Of a stretch of 7,605 nucleotides of DNA, positions 1 to 6,080 are shown in pieces. The notes below the pieces were generated by a model that saw nothing but the letters and a program-made list of their open reading frames with translations, ran no database searches and was not told the origin of the DNA. Positions within the stretch are counted from its first letter, which is position 1. Each line of letters starts with the position of its first letter. A program made the translations under genes and the position numbers. Source of the DNA: Pseudomonadales bacterium (GTDB lineage Bacteria > Pseudomonadota > Gammaproteobacteria > Pseudomonadales > UBA3067); assembly GCA_016763235.1 (NCBI GenBank), contig JAESUE010000249.1:1-7605 (forward strand), read 5' to 3'.

Positions 1-90
1 CATCATAATACCGCTGATAAGAAGATACAGCCATATAGCCATACCTCCCAGCACGGCAACAACACATATCAGTAAGCCAATTACCTTCAT
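1..90 (-). CDS. Start of a hydrophobic small or membrane protein (partial, runs off window)
   Basis: I do not recognise this protein. Thirty codons are visible from an ATG at base 90 down to the window edge, and the frame has no stop. It begins MKVIGLLICVVAVLGG and stays strongly hydrophobic (Trp, Tyr, Leu and Ile rich). It has a single Lys near the start and no other charged residue, as in a membrane segment or signal anchor. A strong Shine-Dalgarno GGAGGA lies 7 bases upstream of the ATG. It overlaps the acyl-CoA dehydrogenase fragment in a different frame, and the similarity of that fragment ends just where this ORF begins. The good ribosome site and the clean hydrophobic composition favour this frame as the one now translated. 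Only the N-terminus is seen, so function is unknown. Confidence 0.5.
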   Translation of the reverse strand, partial: MKVIGLLICVVAVLGGMAIWLYLLISGIMM

Positions 91-295
91 CGCCTATTCC
101 TCCCTCTTTTTCCCCTACATCGACACCTAGTAATCCCGCTTCGCCAAATTTATTCCAAATATTTCGCGGGGTGATTTGGGCTTTTTCCCATTCGTCATAG
201 TGAGGCATGATTTCGTCTTTTATAAACTTTCTGACGGTTTCTCTGAATAGTGTAAGCTCTTCGCTGCATGGGTCAAAGTTGATTAAGTCACTCAT
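1..295 (-). pseudogene. Acyl-CoA dehydrogenase N-terminal fragment, disrupted
   Basis: From the ATG at 295 the frame reads MSDLINFDPCSEELTLFRET and continues with typical features of the acyl-CoA dehydrogenase N-terminal helical domain: RKFIKDEIMPHYDEWE (about residues 23-38), a W-x-K-x-GEAGLLGVDV segment (about 48-61) and EGGIG (about 65-69). In intact enzymes, which oxidise acyl-CoA using FAD and pass electrons to ETF, the GGxG is followed by a helix of roughly 'ADF..SAVVxEE'. Here it is followed by DEGNWLTDMCCCRAG, which does not fit the family. The frame stays open to the window edge, but similarity stops near base 92, and another ORF with a good ribosome site starts at base 90. I infer a deletion or rearrangement that left only about 68 family-like residues. 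The upstream ribosome site is weak. What lies beyond base 1 could change this reading. Confidence 0.6.
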
Positions 296-475
296 AGAGG
301 GATCCTAGGCTGAGGTTTGTTTTGAGGAATGGTTGAGATTTTTCAATAGTTTAGTATGAATGGGGTTTCTTCTGTGTGAATAGCAGGCATTAATGGAAGG
401 ATTTTTTGGAAATCGCTAGCTAGATAGTCTAGGTACTGGTGGTTCTAGAACAAATCTAATGCTTTCAGTATGCAC

Positions 476-502
476 GAATTTGAGCGTGAGCTGAGTAGTT
501 AC
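476..502 (+). repeat. Solo copy of the right end of the IS66-like mini-element
   Basis: These 27 bases match 5315-5341 at 25 of 27 positions; the core TTTGAGCGTGAGCTGA is identical, and both copies end in TAGTTAC. In the other copy this sequence is the right terminal repeat of a complete mini-element with a target duplication. Here no matching left end (GTAACTATTCAGC) and no 8-bp duplication can be found upstream. It is most simply a decayed or truncated copy, or the relic of a larger element. The orientation is the same as at 5315-5341. Confidence 0.7.
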
Positions 503-512
503 GAGTATTAAA

Positions 513-616
513 AGCTCAAGTTTTGGAGTTCAAAACGGCATGAAAAACCCCGTAGGTTGGGTGCCCCGTGATTGATGTCGTATTTTGTCGGAAATTTGAG
601 CTCCGAAACTTGAGTT
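513..616 (+). repeat. Long fold-back (inverted repeat) element, candidate structured RNA or MITE
   Basis: The arms 513-534 and 595-616 pair over 22 consecutive positions around a 60-base interior. Nineteen pairs are Watson-Crick. The other three (514/615, 524/605, 529/600) are G.U pairs when read as plus-strand RNA. Inside, 535-541 (ACGGCAT) pairs with 575-581 (ATGTCGT), again with one G.U (538/578), and 547-550 can pair with 559-562. No T-tract follows the stem, so it does not resemble a terminator, and it has no coding potential. The interior contains CCCCGTAGGTTGGGTGCCCC, which recalls dispersed intergenic repeats of proteobacteria carrying 'GTAGGTTGGGT'; that resemblance is from memory. 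It could be a non-autonomous repeat, a folded RNA, or a read-through attenuator between the flanking minus-strand genes. Confidence 0.6.
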
Positions 617-670
617 AAAAGCCACTTGGGTGTGAAAGCAGTGATCACTTGTTCTGTGCAAGTTAATGCT

Positions 671-1135
671 TTAACGCATGAGTGTCCCTGCTGGATTATT
701 GGTAATGGTATTTGATTTGTGATGCCAGATGTCAGGAAATTTATCAGCGTATAAGGCCACCCACTCTTCTGCGGCTTCGTTACTATTTAGCTTGCGGCCT
801 TTAGTTTTGAGCATTTCTTTTCGATAGCTCTCAATGTAACAGATTTGTTCTACCATTCTGGCTGTAAAGCTCTGCAAGGCATCGTAAAACTGAATACCAA
901 TGGTGTAAGTATTGCCACTTTTACTACACCAAGCAACTTGGCCTTCGAAATGGAAAACATCTGAAATGGCTGGCACGCGAATGGAAATAAGTTTGCCTGT
1001 TTGAATGGCTTCTTCTGACGTAAAGGAAATCCCCCCTTGGCTGATATTGACTGCGTGGTGGGGTTGGGTGTTCTTGTTGGTTTCAACCTGTATTTCGAGC
1101 GGGATGTCTGAGGCGTGACGGATGAAGTTTCTCAC
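671..1135 (-). CDS. PilZ-domain c-di-GMP-binding protein
   Basis: This 154-residue cytoplasmic protein has a single PilZ domain over about residues 1-95. Both parts of the cyclic-di-GMP motif are present: RxxxR as R2-NFI-R6 at the extreme N-terminus, and [D/N]xSxxG as N30-I-S32-Q-G-G35. Beta-strand-like sequence follows (GKLISIRVPAI, then FEGQVAWCS and YTIGIQFYD). Residues 96-154 form a predicted mostly helical tail, with ARMVEQICYIESYRKEM and an EAAEEWVALYADKFPDIW segment. I see no signal peptide or output domain, so it probably acts by binding c-di-GMP and then a partner. The start is GTG at 1135: AGGAAG lies about 7 bases upstream, and starting later would delete R2 and R6. It is divergent from the M16 protease gene across 329 bases. 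The target process (motility, exopolysaccharide or other) cannot be read from the sequence. Confidence 0.85.
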   Translation of the reverse strand: MRNFIRHASDIPLEIQVETNKNTQPHHAVNISQGGISFTSEEAIQTGKLISIRVPAISDVFHFEGQVAWCSKSGNTYTIGIQFYDALQSFTARMVEQICYIESYRKEMLKTKGRKLNSNEAAEEWVALYADKFPDIWHHKSNTITNNPAGTLMR

Positions 1136-1464
1136 AATGTGCTTCCTGCATTTTGTGTAATATAAAGGGATTCCTTCCCTCTGTTGCTTTATTTTAGTGT
1201 AATTTTGGCTGAATGAGTAATATTTTAAGGGCTTAGTTTCTCACTTTGGGCACATTTTTACGCTCTTTTTTAGGGTGGCGCTTGTTTGGGGTATGCATTT
1301 GGCATTATTAATGGATCAGCCTTGTAATATCGGGTAAATAATCCTATTTATAAATGGAAGTATTGGAATGTCCTTTAGGCGTGAACTGGCAAGCGAGGCC
1401 AGCTTTGTTGTACAGTGCAAACCTGTAACGTCTGTAATTATTTACATATAGGAATTAAGGTTAT
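1136..1464. promoter_or_regulatory. Divergent intergenic region between the PilZ and M16 genes
   Basis: This 329-base AT-rich region must hold the promoters of both flanking genes. I find no convincing gene in it. On the minus strand a TATATT hexamer (around 1160) lies just upstream of the PilZ ribosome site and next to a small inverted repeat (AGGGA/TCCCT), but the matching -35 is poor. On the plus strand, candidates are TTGTAA (1322-1327) with TATTTA (1345-1350) at 17-base spacing, overlapping the palindrome ATTTATAAAT (1346-1355), and a weaker TTGTAC (1408-1413) with TGTAAT at 19-base spacing. A small hairpin CTGGC/GCCAG lies at 1386-1402. None of these is strong enough to name a specific regulator. 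Confidence 0.3.
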
Positions 1465-4449
1465 ATGAGTGCAATATCTTTGGATAAAATACATAAAAGT
1501 GGCAAGCAAGCAGACCTTTCGCCCTATTCCACATTTAAACATCTACGCACAGAGCGTATCGACTCCCTCGATATTTTCGTTGCTGAATATCTGCACGAAG
1601 CAACGGGTGCTATGCACTACCACATTGCGGCTGATAACTCTGAAAATGTTTTTTTAGTTGGTTTGCGTACTGTTCCGACCGATTCAAAGGGCGTGGCACA
1701 CATTCTTGAGCACACTGCTTTGTGTGGCAGCGAGAAATACCCCGTTCGAGATCCGTTTTTTATGATGATTCGGCGTTCACTTAATACCTTTATGAATGCC
1801 TTCACCAGCAGTGATTGGACTGCGTATCCCTTTGCGAGTCAGAATAAAAAAGATTTTGATAATCTACTTGAAGTGTATTTGGATGCGGTATTTTTTTCCC
1901 GTCTTGATCCGATGGATTTTGCTCAAGAAGGACACCGTGTTGAATTCGCCGACGCAAAAGATGCAAATAGTGACTTGGTTTATAAAGGAGTCGTGTTTAA
2001 CGAAATGAAGGGTGCCATGAGCTCTACCGTGGCAACCGTTTATGACCGGCTGAATTACCATTTATTTCCCACCTCAACATATCATTTTAACAGTGGTGGT
2101 GAACCCGAAGATATTCCAGATTTAAGTTACCAAGAACTGAAACAGTTTTACCAAACCCACTACCATCCCAGTAACGCCATTCTTATGACCTACGGAGACA
2201 TTGCTCCCGCAGAGCTACAAGAGCGGTTTGAAACCTTGGCTTTATCCCGCTTTGATCGCCTTGATGTGAAAATCGAAGTGGCCGATGAAAAACGCTACCT
2301 TTCACCGATAGCGGTAGAGGAAAGTTATGCATTGGATCAAGTTGATAGTAACGAGTCTCTGGATGATAAATCTCACCATGTTCTTGCCTGGTTACTTGGC
2401 TCAAGTATCGATATTGAACAGCGCTTTAAGGTTCAATTGCTCTCCGATGTTCTGTTAGATAACAGCTCCTCCCCGCTACGAAAAGCCCTGGAGACCAGTG
2501 ATATTGGTACAGCACCTTCCAGTCTTTGCGGGCTGGAAGATGGTAACCGGGAAATGAGCTTCCTCTGTGGAATTGAAGGCAGTCAGCCTGGGAAAGCGCA
2601 GGATTTCGAAAAACTTGTCATCTCTGTATTGGAAGACGTGGCAGAAAAGGGCGTGCCATTAGAGCAGGTGGAAGCGATGCTGCATCAGCTTGAAATTCAG
2701 CAACGTGAAATTGGGGGAGGGCATTACCCCTTTGGTTTGCAGTTGATTCTGGATGGTTTGGCACCAGCAGTGCACCGTGGCGACCCTATTGCCGCCATTA
2801 ATCTTGACCCTGTGCTTGCAAAGCTAAGAGAAGATATTAAAAACCCGGATTTTATTCCAAATTTGGTGAAAGAGTTGCTTTTGAACAACATGCATCGGGT
2901 TCGCCTTACCATGAAGCCCGACCCAGAGTTAAATCAGCGCAAAAAAGTTGCTGAAACACAACGACTGGCAAACATAAAAGCAGGGCTGAGTGACGCTGAA
3001 AAAGAAAAAATTGTAGATGTTTCAAAAAAACTTGCTCTGCGTCAGGAGCAGAAGGACGATGAAAGTATCCTCCCTAAAGTTGGATTGGAAGATGTGCCAA
3101 AAGAATTCAAAGTGGCGCATGGGTCTGAAAAAAGTGGTGCTAGCTTTCCGCTCGCTTTTTATCCTCAGGGAACAAATGGTTTAGTTTATCAGCAGCTAAT
3201 CATTGATCTTCCTGCGTTGGAAGATGAACTGCTGGAAATCCTGCCTTACTATACCCTTAGTCTTACTGAGCTGGGTTCGGCGGGGCGTGATTATATTGCA
3301 ACGCAAGCGTTGCAATCCGGCATAACGGGTGGCTTAGGCTGCAGCAGCTCCATTTGCGGTTCGGTGGGCGATGAGCAATCAGTGACGGGGTTTTTGGTGC
3401 TTTCCAGCAAGGCATTAATGCAGAATCATCGCGCTATGTCGCAGCTATTAAAAGAAACAATACAGTCTCCACGCTTTGATGAGTCCGAGCGCATTAAAGA
3501 TATAATGGCCCAGCGCAGAGCCCAAATGGAGCAAAGCATTACCGGTAGTGGTCACAGTTTGGCCATGATGGCTGCCAGCGCGGGCTTCGCTCCAGTTGCG
3601 AAGCTGAGCCATCGAATCAGTGGTTTGGAAGGAATTAAGCGCCTCAAAGCCCTAGACGATGGTTTGAAGGAGGGCGGCTCGCAAGCTATCGATGCCCTCG
3701 CAGATAAATTTAAGCGCTTGCATCAGTTGATTCTTCAAGCGCCACAACGCATGTTGTTGGTGGCAGAGCAAGAGAGTGAAGCAAGTTTGCTCAGTGATAT
3801 AAATGAAATATGGCAGGATGTAGCCGCGCCTTCTGCAGGTTTTACTCCCTTTAAACTGGATGCTACTCGCCAAGCATGTAAAGAAGCCTGGATCACCAGC
3901 ACGCAAGTAAACTTCTGTGCCAAGGCTTATCCAACGGTTACGTCTGATCATTCTGATGCAGCGGCTCTAACTGTACTGGGTGGGTTTTTGAGGAATGGTT
4001 ATTTGCATCGCACCATACGAGAGCAAGGTGGTGCCTACGGTGGAGGCGCTTCTGCCGACAGCGCGAACGCGATTTTCCGTTTCTATTCTTATCGTGACCC
4101 GCGTTTGGAGGAAACTCTGGAAGATTTCGACAAATCTGTTGTGTGGTTGCTCGAAAATGACCACGAATGGCAACAGGTAGAAGAGGCTATTCTGGGCGTT
4201 GTCAGCGATATTGATAAGCCCAGCTCGCCCGCCGGTGAAGCGAAGCAAAGCTATCATAATGATTTGTTCGGACGAACAGAAAGCCAGCGGCGTCACTTTA
4301 GAGAAAAGGTGTTGGCGGTAAAACTAGAAGATTTGAAACGTGTTGCCGAAGCGTATTTGAAACCGGGAAATGCCAGCATTGCAGTGGTCACGCACACTGG
4401 CAACACCGAAAAACTTCAGGCCTTGGGTTTGAAGGCTATTCAGGTATAA
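1465..4449 (+). CDS. M16C metalloprotease, presequence protease (PreP)-like insulinase family
   Basis: This 994-residue zinc peptidase belongs to the group containing mitochondrial/plastid PreP, yeast Cym1 and falcilysin, which degrade unfolded peptides within a closed chamber. The inverted zinc motif HxxEH is H79-I-L-E82-H83, in the context AHILEHTALCGSEKYPVRDP that is characteristic of PreP. The distal zinc ligand is E180 in VVFNEMKGAM. An M16C-associated middle region follows at roughly residues 500-750. The C-terminal half keeps the substrate-binding Arg/Tyr pair as R852 and Y858 (IREQGGAYGGG), with the same six-residue spacing as in PreP. Length is normal for a full-length single-chain enzyme, and no disruption is seen. 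There is no signal peptide, so it should be cytoplasmic. The ATG is preceded by TAAGG at short spacing. It is followed by a terminator, so it is probably monocistronic. The likely role is turnover of free peptides; substrates in bacteria are inferred. Confidence 0.92.
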   Translation: MSAISLDKIHKSGKQADLSPYSTFKHLRTERIDSLDIFVAEYLHEATGAMHYHIAADNSENVFLVGLRTVPTDSKGVAHILEHTALCGSEKYPVRDPFFMMIRRSLNTFMNAFTSSDWTAYPFASQNKKDFDNLLEVYLDAVFFSRLDPMDFAQEGHRVEFADAKDANSDLVYKGVVFNEMKGAMSSTVATVYDRLNYHLFPTSTYHFNSGGEPEDIPDLSYQELKQFYQTHYHPSNAILMTYGDIAPAELQERFETLALSRFDRLDVKIEVADEKRYLSPIAVEESYALDQVDSNESLDDKSHHVLAWLLGSSIDIEQRFKVQLLSDVLLDNSSSPLRKALETSDIGTAPSSLCGLEDGNREMSFLCGIEGSQPGKAQDFEKLVISVLEDVAEKGVPLEQVEAMLHQLEIQQREIGGGHYPFGLQLILDGLAPAVHRGDPIAAINLDPVLAKLREDIKNPDFIPNLVKELLLNNMHRVRLTMKPDPELNQRKKVAETQRLANIKAGLSDAEKEKIVDVSKKLALRQEQKDDESILPKVGLEDVPKEFKVAHGSEKSGASFPLAFYPQGTNGLVYQQLIIDLPALEDELLEILPYYTLSLTELGSAGRDYIATQALQSGITGGLGCSSSICGSVGDEQSVTGFLVLSSKALMQNHRAMSQLLKETIQSPRFDESERIKDIMAQRRAQMEQSITGSGHSLAMMAASAGFAPVAKLSHRISGLEGIKRLKALDDGLKEGGSQAIDALADKFKRLHQLILQAPQRMLLVAEQESEASLLSDINEIWQDVAAPSAGFTPFKLDATRQACKEAWITSTQVNFCAKAYPTVTSDHSDAAALTVLGGFLRNGYLHRTIREQGGAYGGGASADSANAIFRFYSYRDPRLEETLEDFDKSVVWLLENDHEWQQVEEAILGVVSDIDKPSSPAGEAKQSYHNDLFGRTESQRRHFREKVLAVKLEDLKRVAEAYLKPGNASIAVVTHTGNTEKLQALGLKAIQV

Positions 4450-4458
4450 CTATACGGA

Positions 4459-4501
4459 AAGTCATGGTGGGTATGAACGTTAACTCTTCTGCCCATGACT
4501 T
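4459..4501 (+). other. Hairpin downstream of the M16 gene
   Basis: AAGTCATGG (4459-4467) and CCATGACTT (4493-4501) are perfectly complementary over 9 bases, with a 25-base loop containing the palindrome AACGTT. It begins 10 bases after the M16 stop. No T-tract follows, so it is not itself an intrinsic terminator. It may protect the 3' end of the mRNA from exonucleases or be an operator for what follows. Confidence 0.45.
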
Positions 4502-4534
4502 ATCCAAGGGCGTCGTCGCTGAAGTAGGCATAAG

Positions 4535-4570
4535 GCGGGTTTGATATGTGCTAAGCCCGCTCTTTTATTT
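4535..4570 (+). terminator. Intrinsic terminator after the M16 gene
   Basis: GCGGGTTT (4535-4542) pairs with AAGCCCGC (4553-4560), eight pairs including one G.U, around a 10-base loop. It is followed at once by the T-rich tract TCTTTTATTT. This is a standard Rho-independent terminator, about 85 bases after the M16 stop, and it separates that gene from cysC. Confidence 0.8.
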
Positions 4571-4670
4571 GCATCACTCAAAGAGTACCATCAAACGCAC
4601 TTTTGCTCGCAAGCTTTACTGGCTTTAGCGGGCGTATCCTTATTGAATCCTATAGAGAGGCCCTCGTATT

Positions 4671-5267
4671 ATGAGTTCAAATATTGTTTGGCATGAGCAC
4701 CATGTTACCCGTGAAGAACGCAGCACTCAGAAAAATCAAAAGCCCTGTGTATTGTGGTTTACAGGTTTAAGTGGCTCTGGTAAATCTACCGTGGCCAATG
4801 CTGTTGAATCACTGTTGCTTGAAAAGCAACGACACAGCTATATTCTGGATGGCGATAACGTGCGTCACGGTCTCAATAAAGGTTTAGGTTTTAGTGATGA
4901 AGATCGTGTGGAAAATATTCGTCGTATTGGCGAAGTGTCCAAATTGTTTGCCGATGCAGGGTTAATCGTTCTTACTGCATTCATTTCGCCATTCAAAGCC
5001 GACCGTGATTTAGTGCGCGCTCTTCTCGACGATAATGAATTTATCGAAATTTATGTTGAAGCTCCTTTGGATGTTTGTGAAGAGCGAGACCCCAAAGGCT
5101 TGTATAAAAAAGCACGCGCGGGTGAAATTAAAAACTTTACTGGCATTGGTTCGCGTTATGAAGAACCAGAATCACCTGAGTTGGTGGTTAATACAGCGAA
5201 GCAATCTGTAGAAGAATGCGCTATTCAGGTGGTGAATTTCCTGCAGAGTAAAGGATTTTTGGCTTAA
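4671..5267 (+). CDS. cysC: Adenylylsulfate (APS) kinase
   Basis: This 198-residue cytoplasmic enzyme phosphorylates adenosine 5'-phosphosulfate with ATP to give PAPS, the substrate for sulfate reduction and sulfotransferases. The family start is recognisable (NIVWHEHHVTREER). The P-loop is G32-LSGSG-K38-S-T40. DGDNVRHGL lies at 60-68, LTAFISP at 101-107 with the conserved Ser106, and the lid/APS-binding segment DPKGLYKKARAGE at 140-152. The NFTGI...YEEPE block follows. Length equals the usual single-domain CysC. The ATG fits the family N-terminus; the nearest purine-rich site (GAGAGG) is about 11 bases upstream, which is long. It stands alone here without the sulfate adenylyltransferase genes cysDN. 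A terminator separates it from the M16 gene, so it needs its own promoter in 4571-4660, where I see no strong consensus. A mini-element starts right at its stop codon. Confidence 0.95.
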   Translation: MSSNIVWHEHHVTREERSTQKNQKPCVLWFTGLSGSGKSTVANAVESLLLEKQRHSYILDGDNVRHGLNKGLGFSDEDRVENIRRIGEVSKLFADAGLIVLTAFISPFKADRDLVRALLDDNEFIEIYVEAPLDVCEERDPKGLYKKARAGEIKNFTGIGSRYEEPESPELVVNTAKQSVEECAIQVVNFLQSKGFLA

Positions 5268-5273
5268 TGTTTT

Positions 5274-5342
5274 GTAACTATTCAGCGAACTCTGTAACTG
5301 TTTAGATTGCGTTCAAATTTGAGCGTGAGCTGAATAGTTACC
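5274..5342. mobile_element. 69-bp IS66-like mini-element (MITE) with 8-bp target duplication
   Basis: The left end GTAACTATTCAGC (5274-5286) is the exact inverse of GCTGAATAGTTAC (5329-5341). The element is flanked by identical 8-base direct repeats AATGTTTT at 5266-5273 and 5343-5350. IS66-family elements are known for 8-bp target duplications and ends starting with GTAA, which fits; the assignment rests on those two traits only. It has no ORF. A second motif, GTAACTGTTTA (5294-5304), partly repeats the left end. The right end has one extra base (C5342) between the repeat and the duplication. The duplication overlaps the last two bases of the cysC TAA, so insertion kept the stop codon. Without it, the stops of cysC and the convergent lyase-like gene would be only about 11 bases apart. 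As RNA it forms a 13-bp stem. Confidence 0.75.
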
Positions 5343-5355
5343 AATGTTTTTAGCT

Positions 5356-5889
5356 TTATTGGTAGACGGAGGTAGTAAAATACTCTGTCACCAGTATTGC
5401 TGGAATGTGGTTGATAATGATCTGATAGCTTCGGTAGATTTTGTTTGAGTTCATCTCGCCTATGTCGATGAGCTTTCGATAGGTTTCTAAGCCACTTTCC
5501 CGTAATAGTTCGCCAATACCAATGTCTCCATTGATCAGTTTTTCTCGCAGTGGCAGGGGTAATTGATGCAAGCGAATTAGCGAGTCAGCCTCGGCATAAC
5601 AGTTTTCGCTGTTACCACCCACTAGTTTTATGGATCGTTTAAGAAGTGCCTCCCCTTGTTTGGCGTTAAGCCTCTCGTTGTCTTTATCGAGGGTAATTTC
5701 TTGCTGATTTACCTCTGAAACCTTAATGGGTTCCCAAAAATAGGCTTCCAAGGTTTTTGTTACGGTACCGTCGGTGACGAGTAATACGCGTAAAATGGGC
5801 GGCAGAGTACGCATATCAATATGTTGCTGCTGGCTGTTGGTGAAAACGCCACCCACTAGGTAGCCTTTGCTTTTAAAATAATCATTCAT
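5356..5889 (-). CDS. UbiC-like / DUF98-family chorismate lyase
   Basis: This 177-residue protein has the layout of the chorismate--pyruvate lyase fold, which converts chorismate to 4-hydroxybenzoate and pyruvate. LRVLLVTDGTVTKTLEAYF (33-51) parallels the E. coli UbiC segment around LLLEDSMTKRFEQ. R85 in LLKRSIKL lines up with the UbiC active-site Arg76. GDIGIGELLRESGLETYRKL (121-140) parallels the UbiC 'LGRYLF..STLTRDF' region. E169 in ILVTEYF lines up with the catalytic Glu155. The AEADSLIRL strand and overall style are closest to the DUF98 branch (the mycobacterial Rv2949c type). The protein is probably soluble and cytoplasmic. The ATG at 5889 has only a weak upstream purine site; M26 is an alternative start just before the core. 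It converges on cysC and is divergent from ffs. The activity is inferred from remembered family alignment. Confidence 0.72.
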   Translation of the reverse strand: MNDYFKSKGYLVGGVFTNSQQQHIDMRTLPPILRVLLVTDGTVTKTLEAYFWEPIKVSEVNQQEITLDKDNERLNAKQGEALLKRSIKLVGGNSENCYAEADSLIRLHQLPLPLREKLINGDIGIGELLRESGLETYRKLIDIGEMNSNKIYRSYQIIINHIPAILVTEYFTTSVYQ

Positions 5890-6000
5890 GGTGTTAATTC
5901 TTTTGCTCTTAAGATCTGCATTTTAGCGTGCTTCACTTGTATGTGGGTAGGTGCATTTTTTGATAAAGAGACGAATGAAAAATCAAGTGGGAAATACTGC

Positions 6001-6029
6001 TTGATCTTAGTGCGCTAAAAAACCATAAT
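6001..6029 (+). promoter_or_regulatory. Sigma-70 promoter for the SRP RNA gene
   Basis: TTGATC (6001-6006) and CATAAT (6024-6029) are separated by exactly 17 bases. This is the best promoter match I found in the window. The bases after the -10 are GC-rich (ACGCGCC), the kind of discriminator seen at stringently controlled stable-RNA promoters. Transcription would start near 6036, giving a leader of about 45 bases before the mature RNA. Confidence 0.6.
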
Positions 6030-6037
6030 ACGCGCCT

Positions 6038-6069
6038 CTTTCGTGATTCATTAAAAAGGAACGCGAAAG
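6038..6069 (+). other. Hairpin in the 5' leader of the SRP RNA precursor
   Basis: CTTTCGTG (6038-6045) pairs with CGCGAAAG (6062-6069), eight pairs including one G.U, around a 16-base A-rich loop. It lies between the predicted start site and the mature RNA at 6081. In E. coli the 4.5S RNA precursor carries a short leader removed by RNase P; a structured leader here could serve the same maturation step, which is an inference. Confidence 0.4.
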
Positions 6070-6080
6070 CAGTATGTTAT

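Larger units (their letters stand above)
296..670. other. 375-base intergenic region with repeat elements
   Basis: No convincing gene is present on either strand; the longest start-to-stop runs are very short and lack ribosome sites. The region lies upstream of the acyl-CoA dehydrogenase fragment and downstream of the PilZ gene, both on the minus strand. It holds an IS66-like end (476-502), a long fold-back element (513-616), a palindrome GTTCTAGAAC (442-451) and a 10-base palindrome AGTGATCACT (640-649). The 640-649 palindrome sits in a weak nested hairpin (arms 635-640/667-672 and 647-651/659-663) that overlaps the PilZ stop but has no T-run, so it is not a clear terminator. From 300 to 470 I see nothing else that I can name. 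Confidence 0.6.

Noticed and set aside
353..511. Possible target duplication AGTATGAA (353-360) / AGTATTAA (504-511) around the solo repeat end
   Set aside because: Only 7 of 8 bases match, and no GTAAC-type left end follows the upstream copy.
635..672. Nested hairpin at the 3' end of the PilZ gene as a terminator
   Set aside because: The stems are short and AT-rich, and no T-tract follows on the minus strand.
1353..1427. 24-codon frame starting ATGGAAGTATTGG upstream of the M16 gene
   Set aside because: It has no ribosome site and no leader-peptide signature such as runs of one amino acid or an attenuator hairpin.
3652..4296. Minus-strand open frames of about 100 codons
   Set aside because: They lie antisense within the M16 protease gene, whose plus-strand frame shows clear conserved motifs. 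They have no recognisable family or ribosome site.
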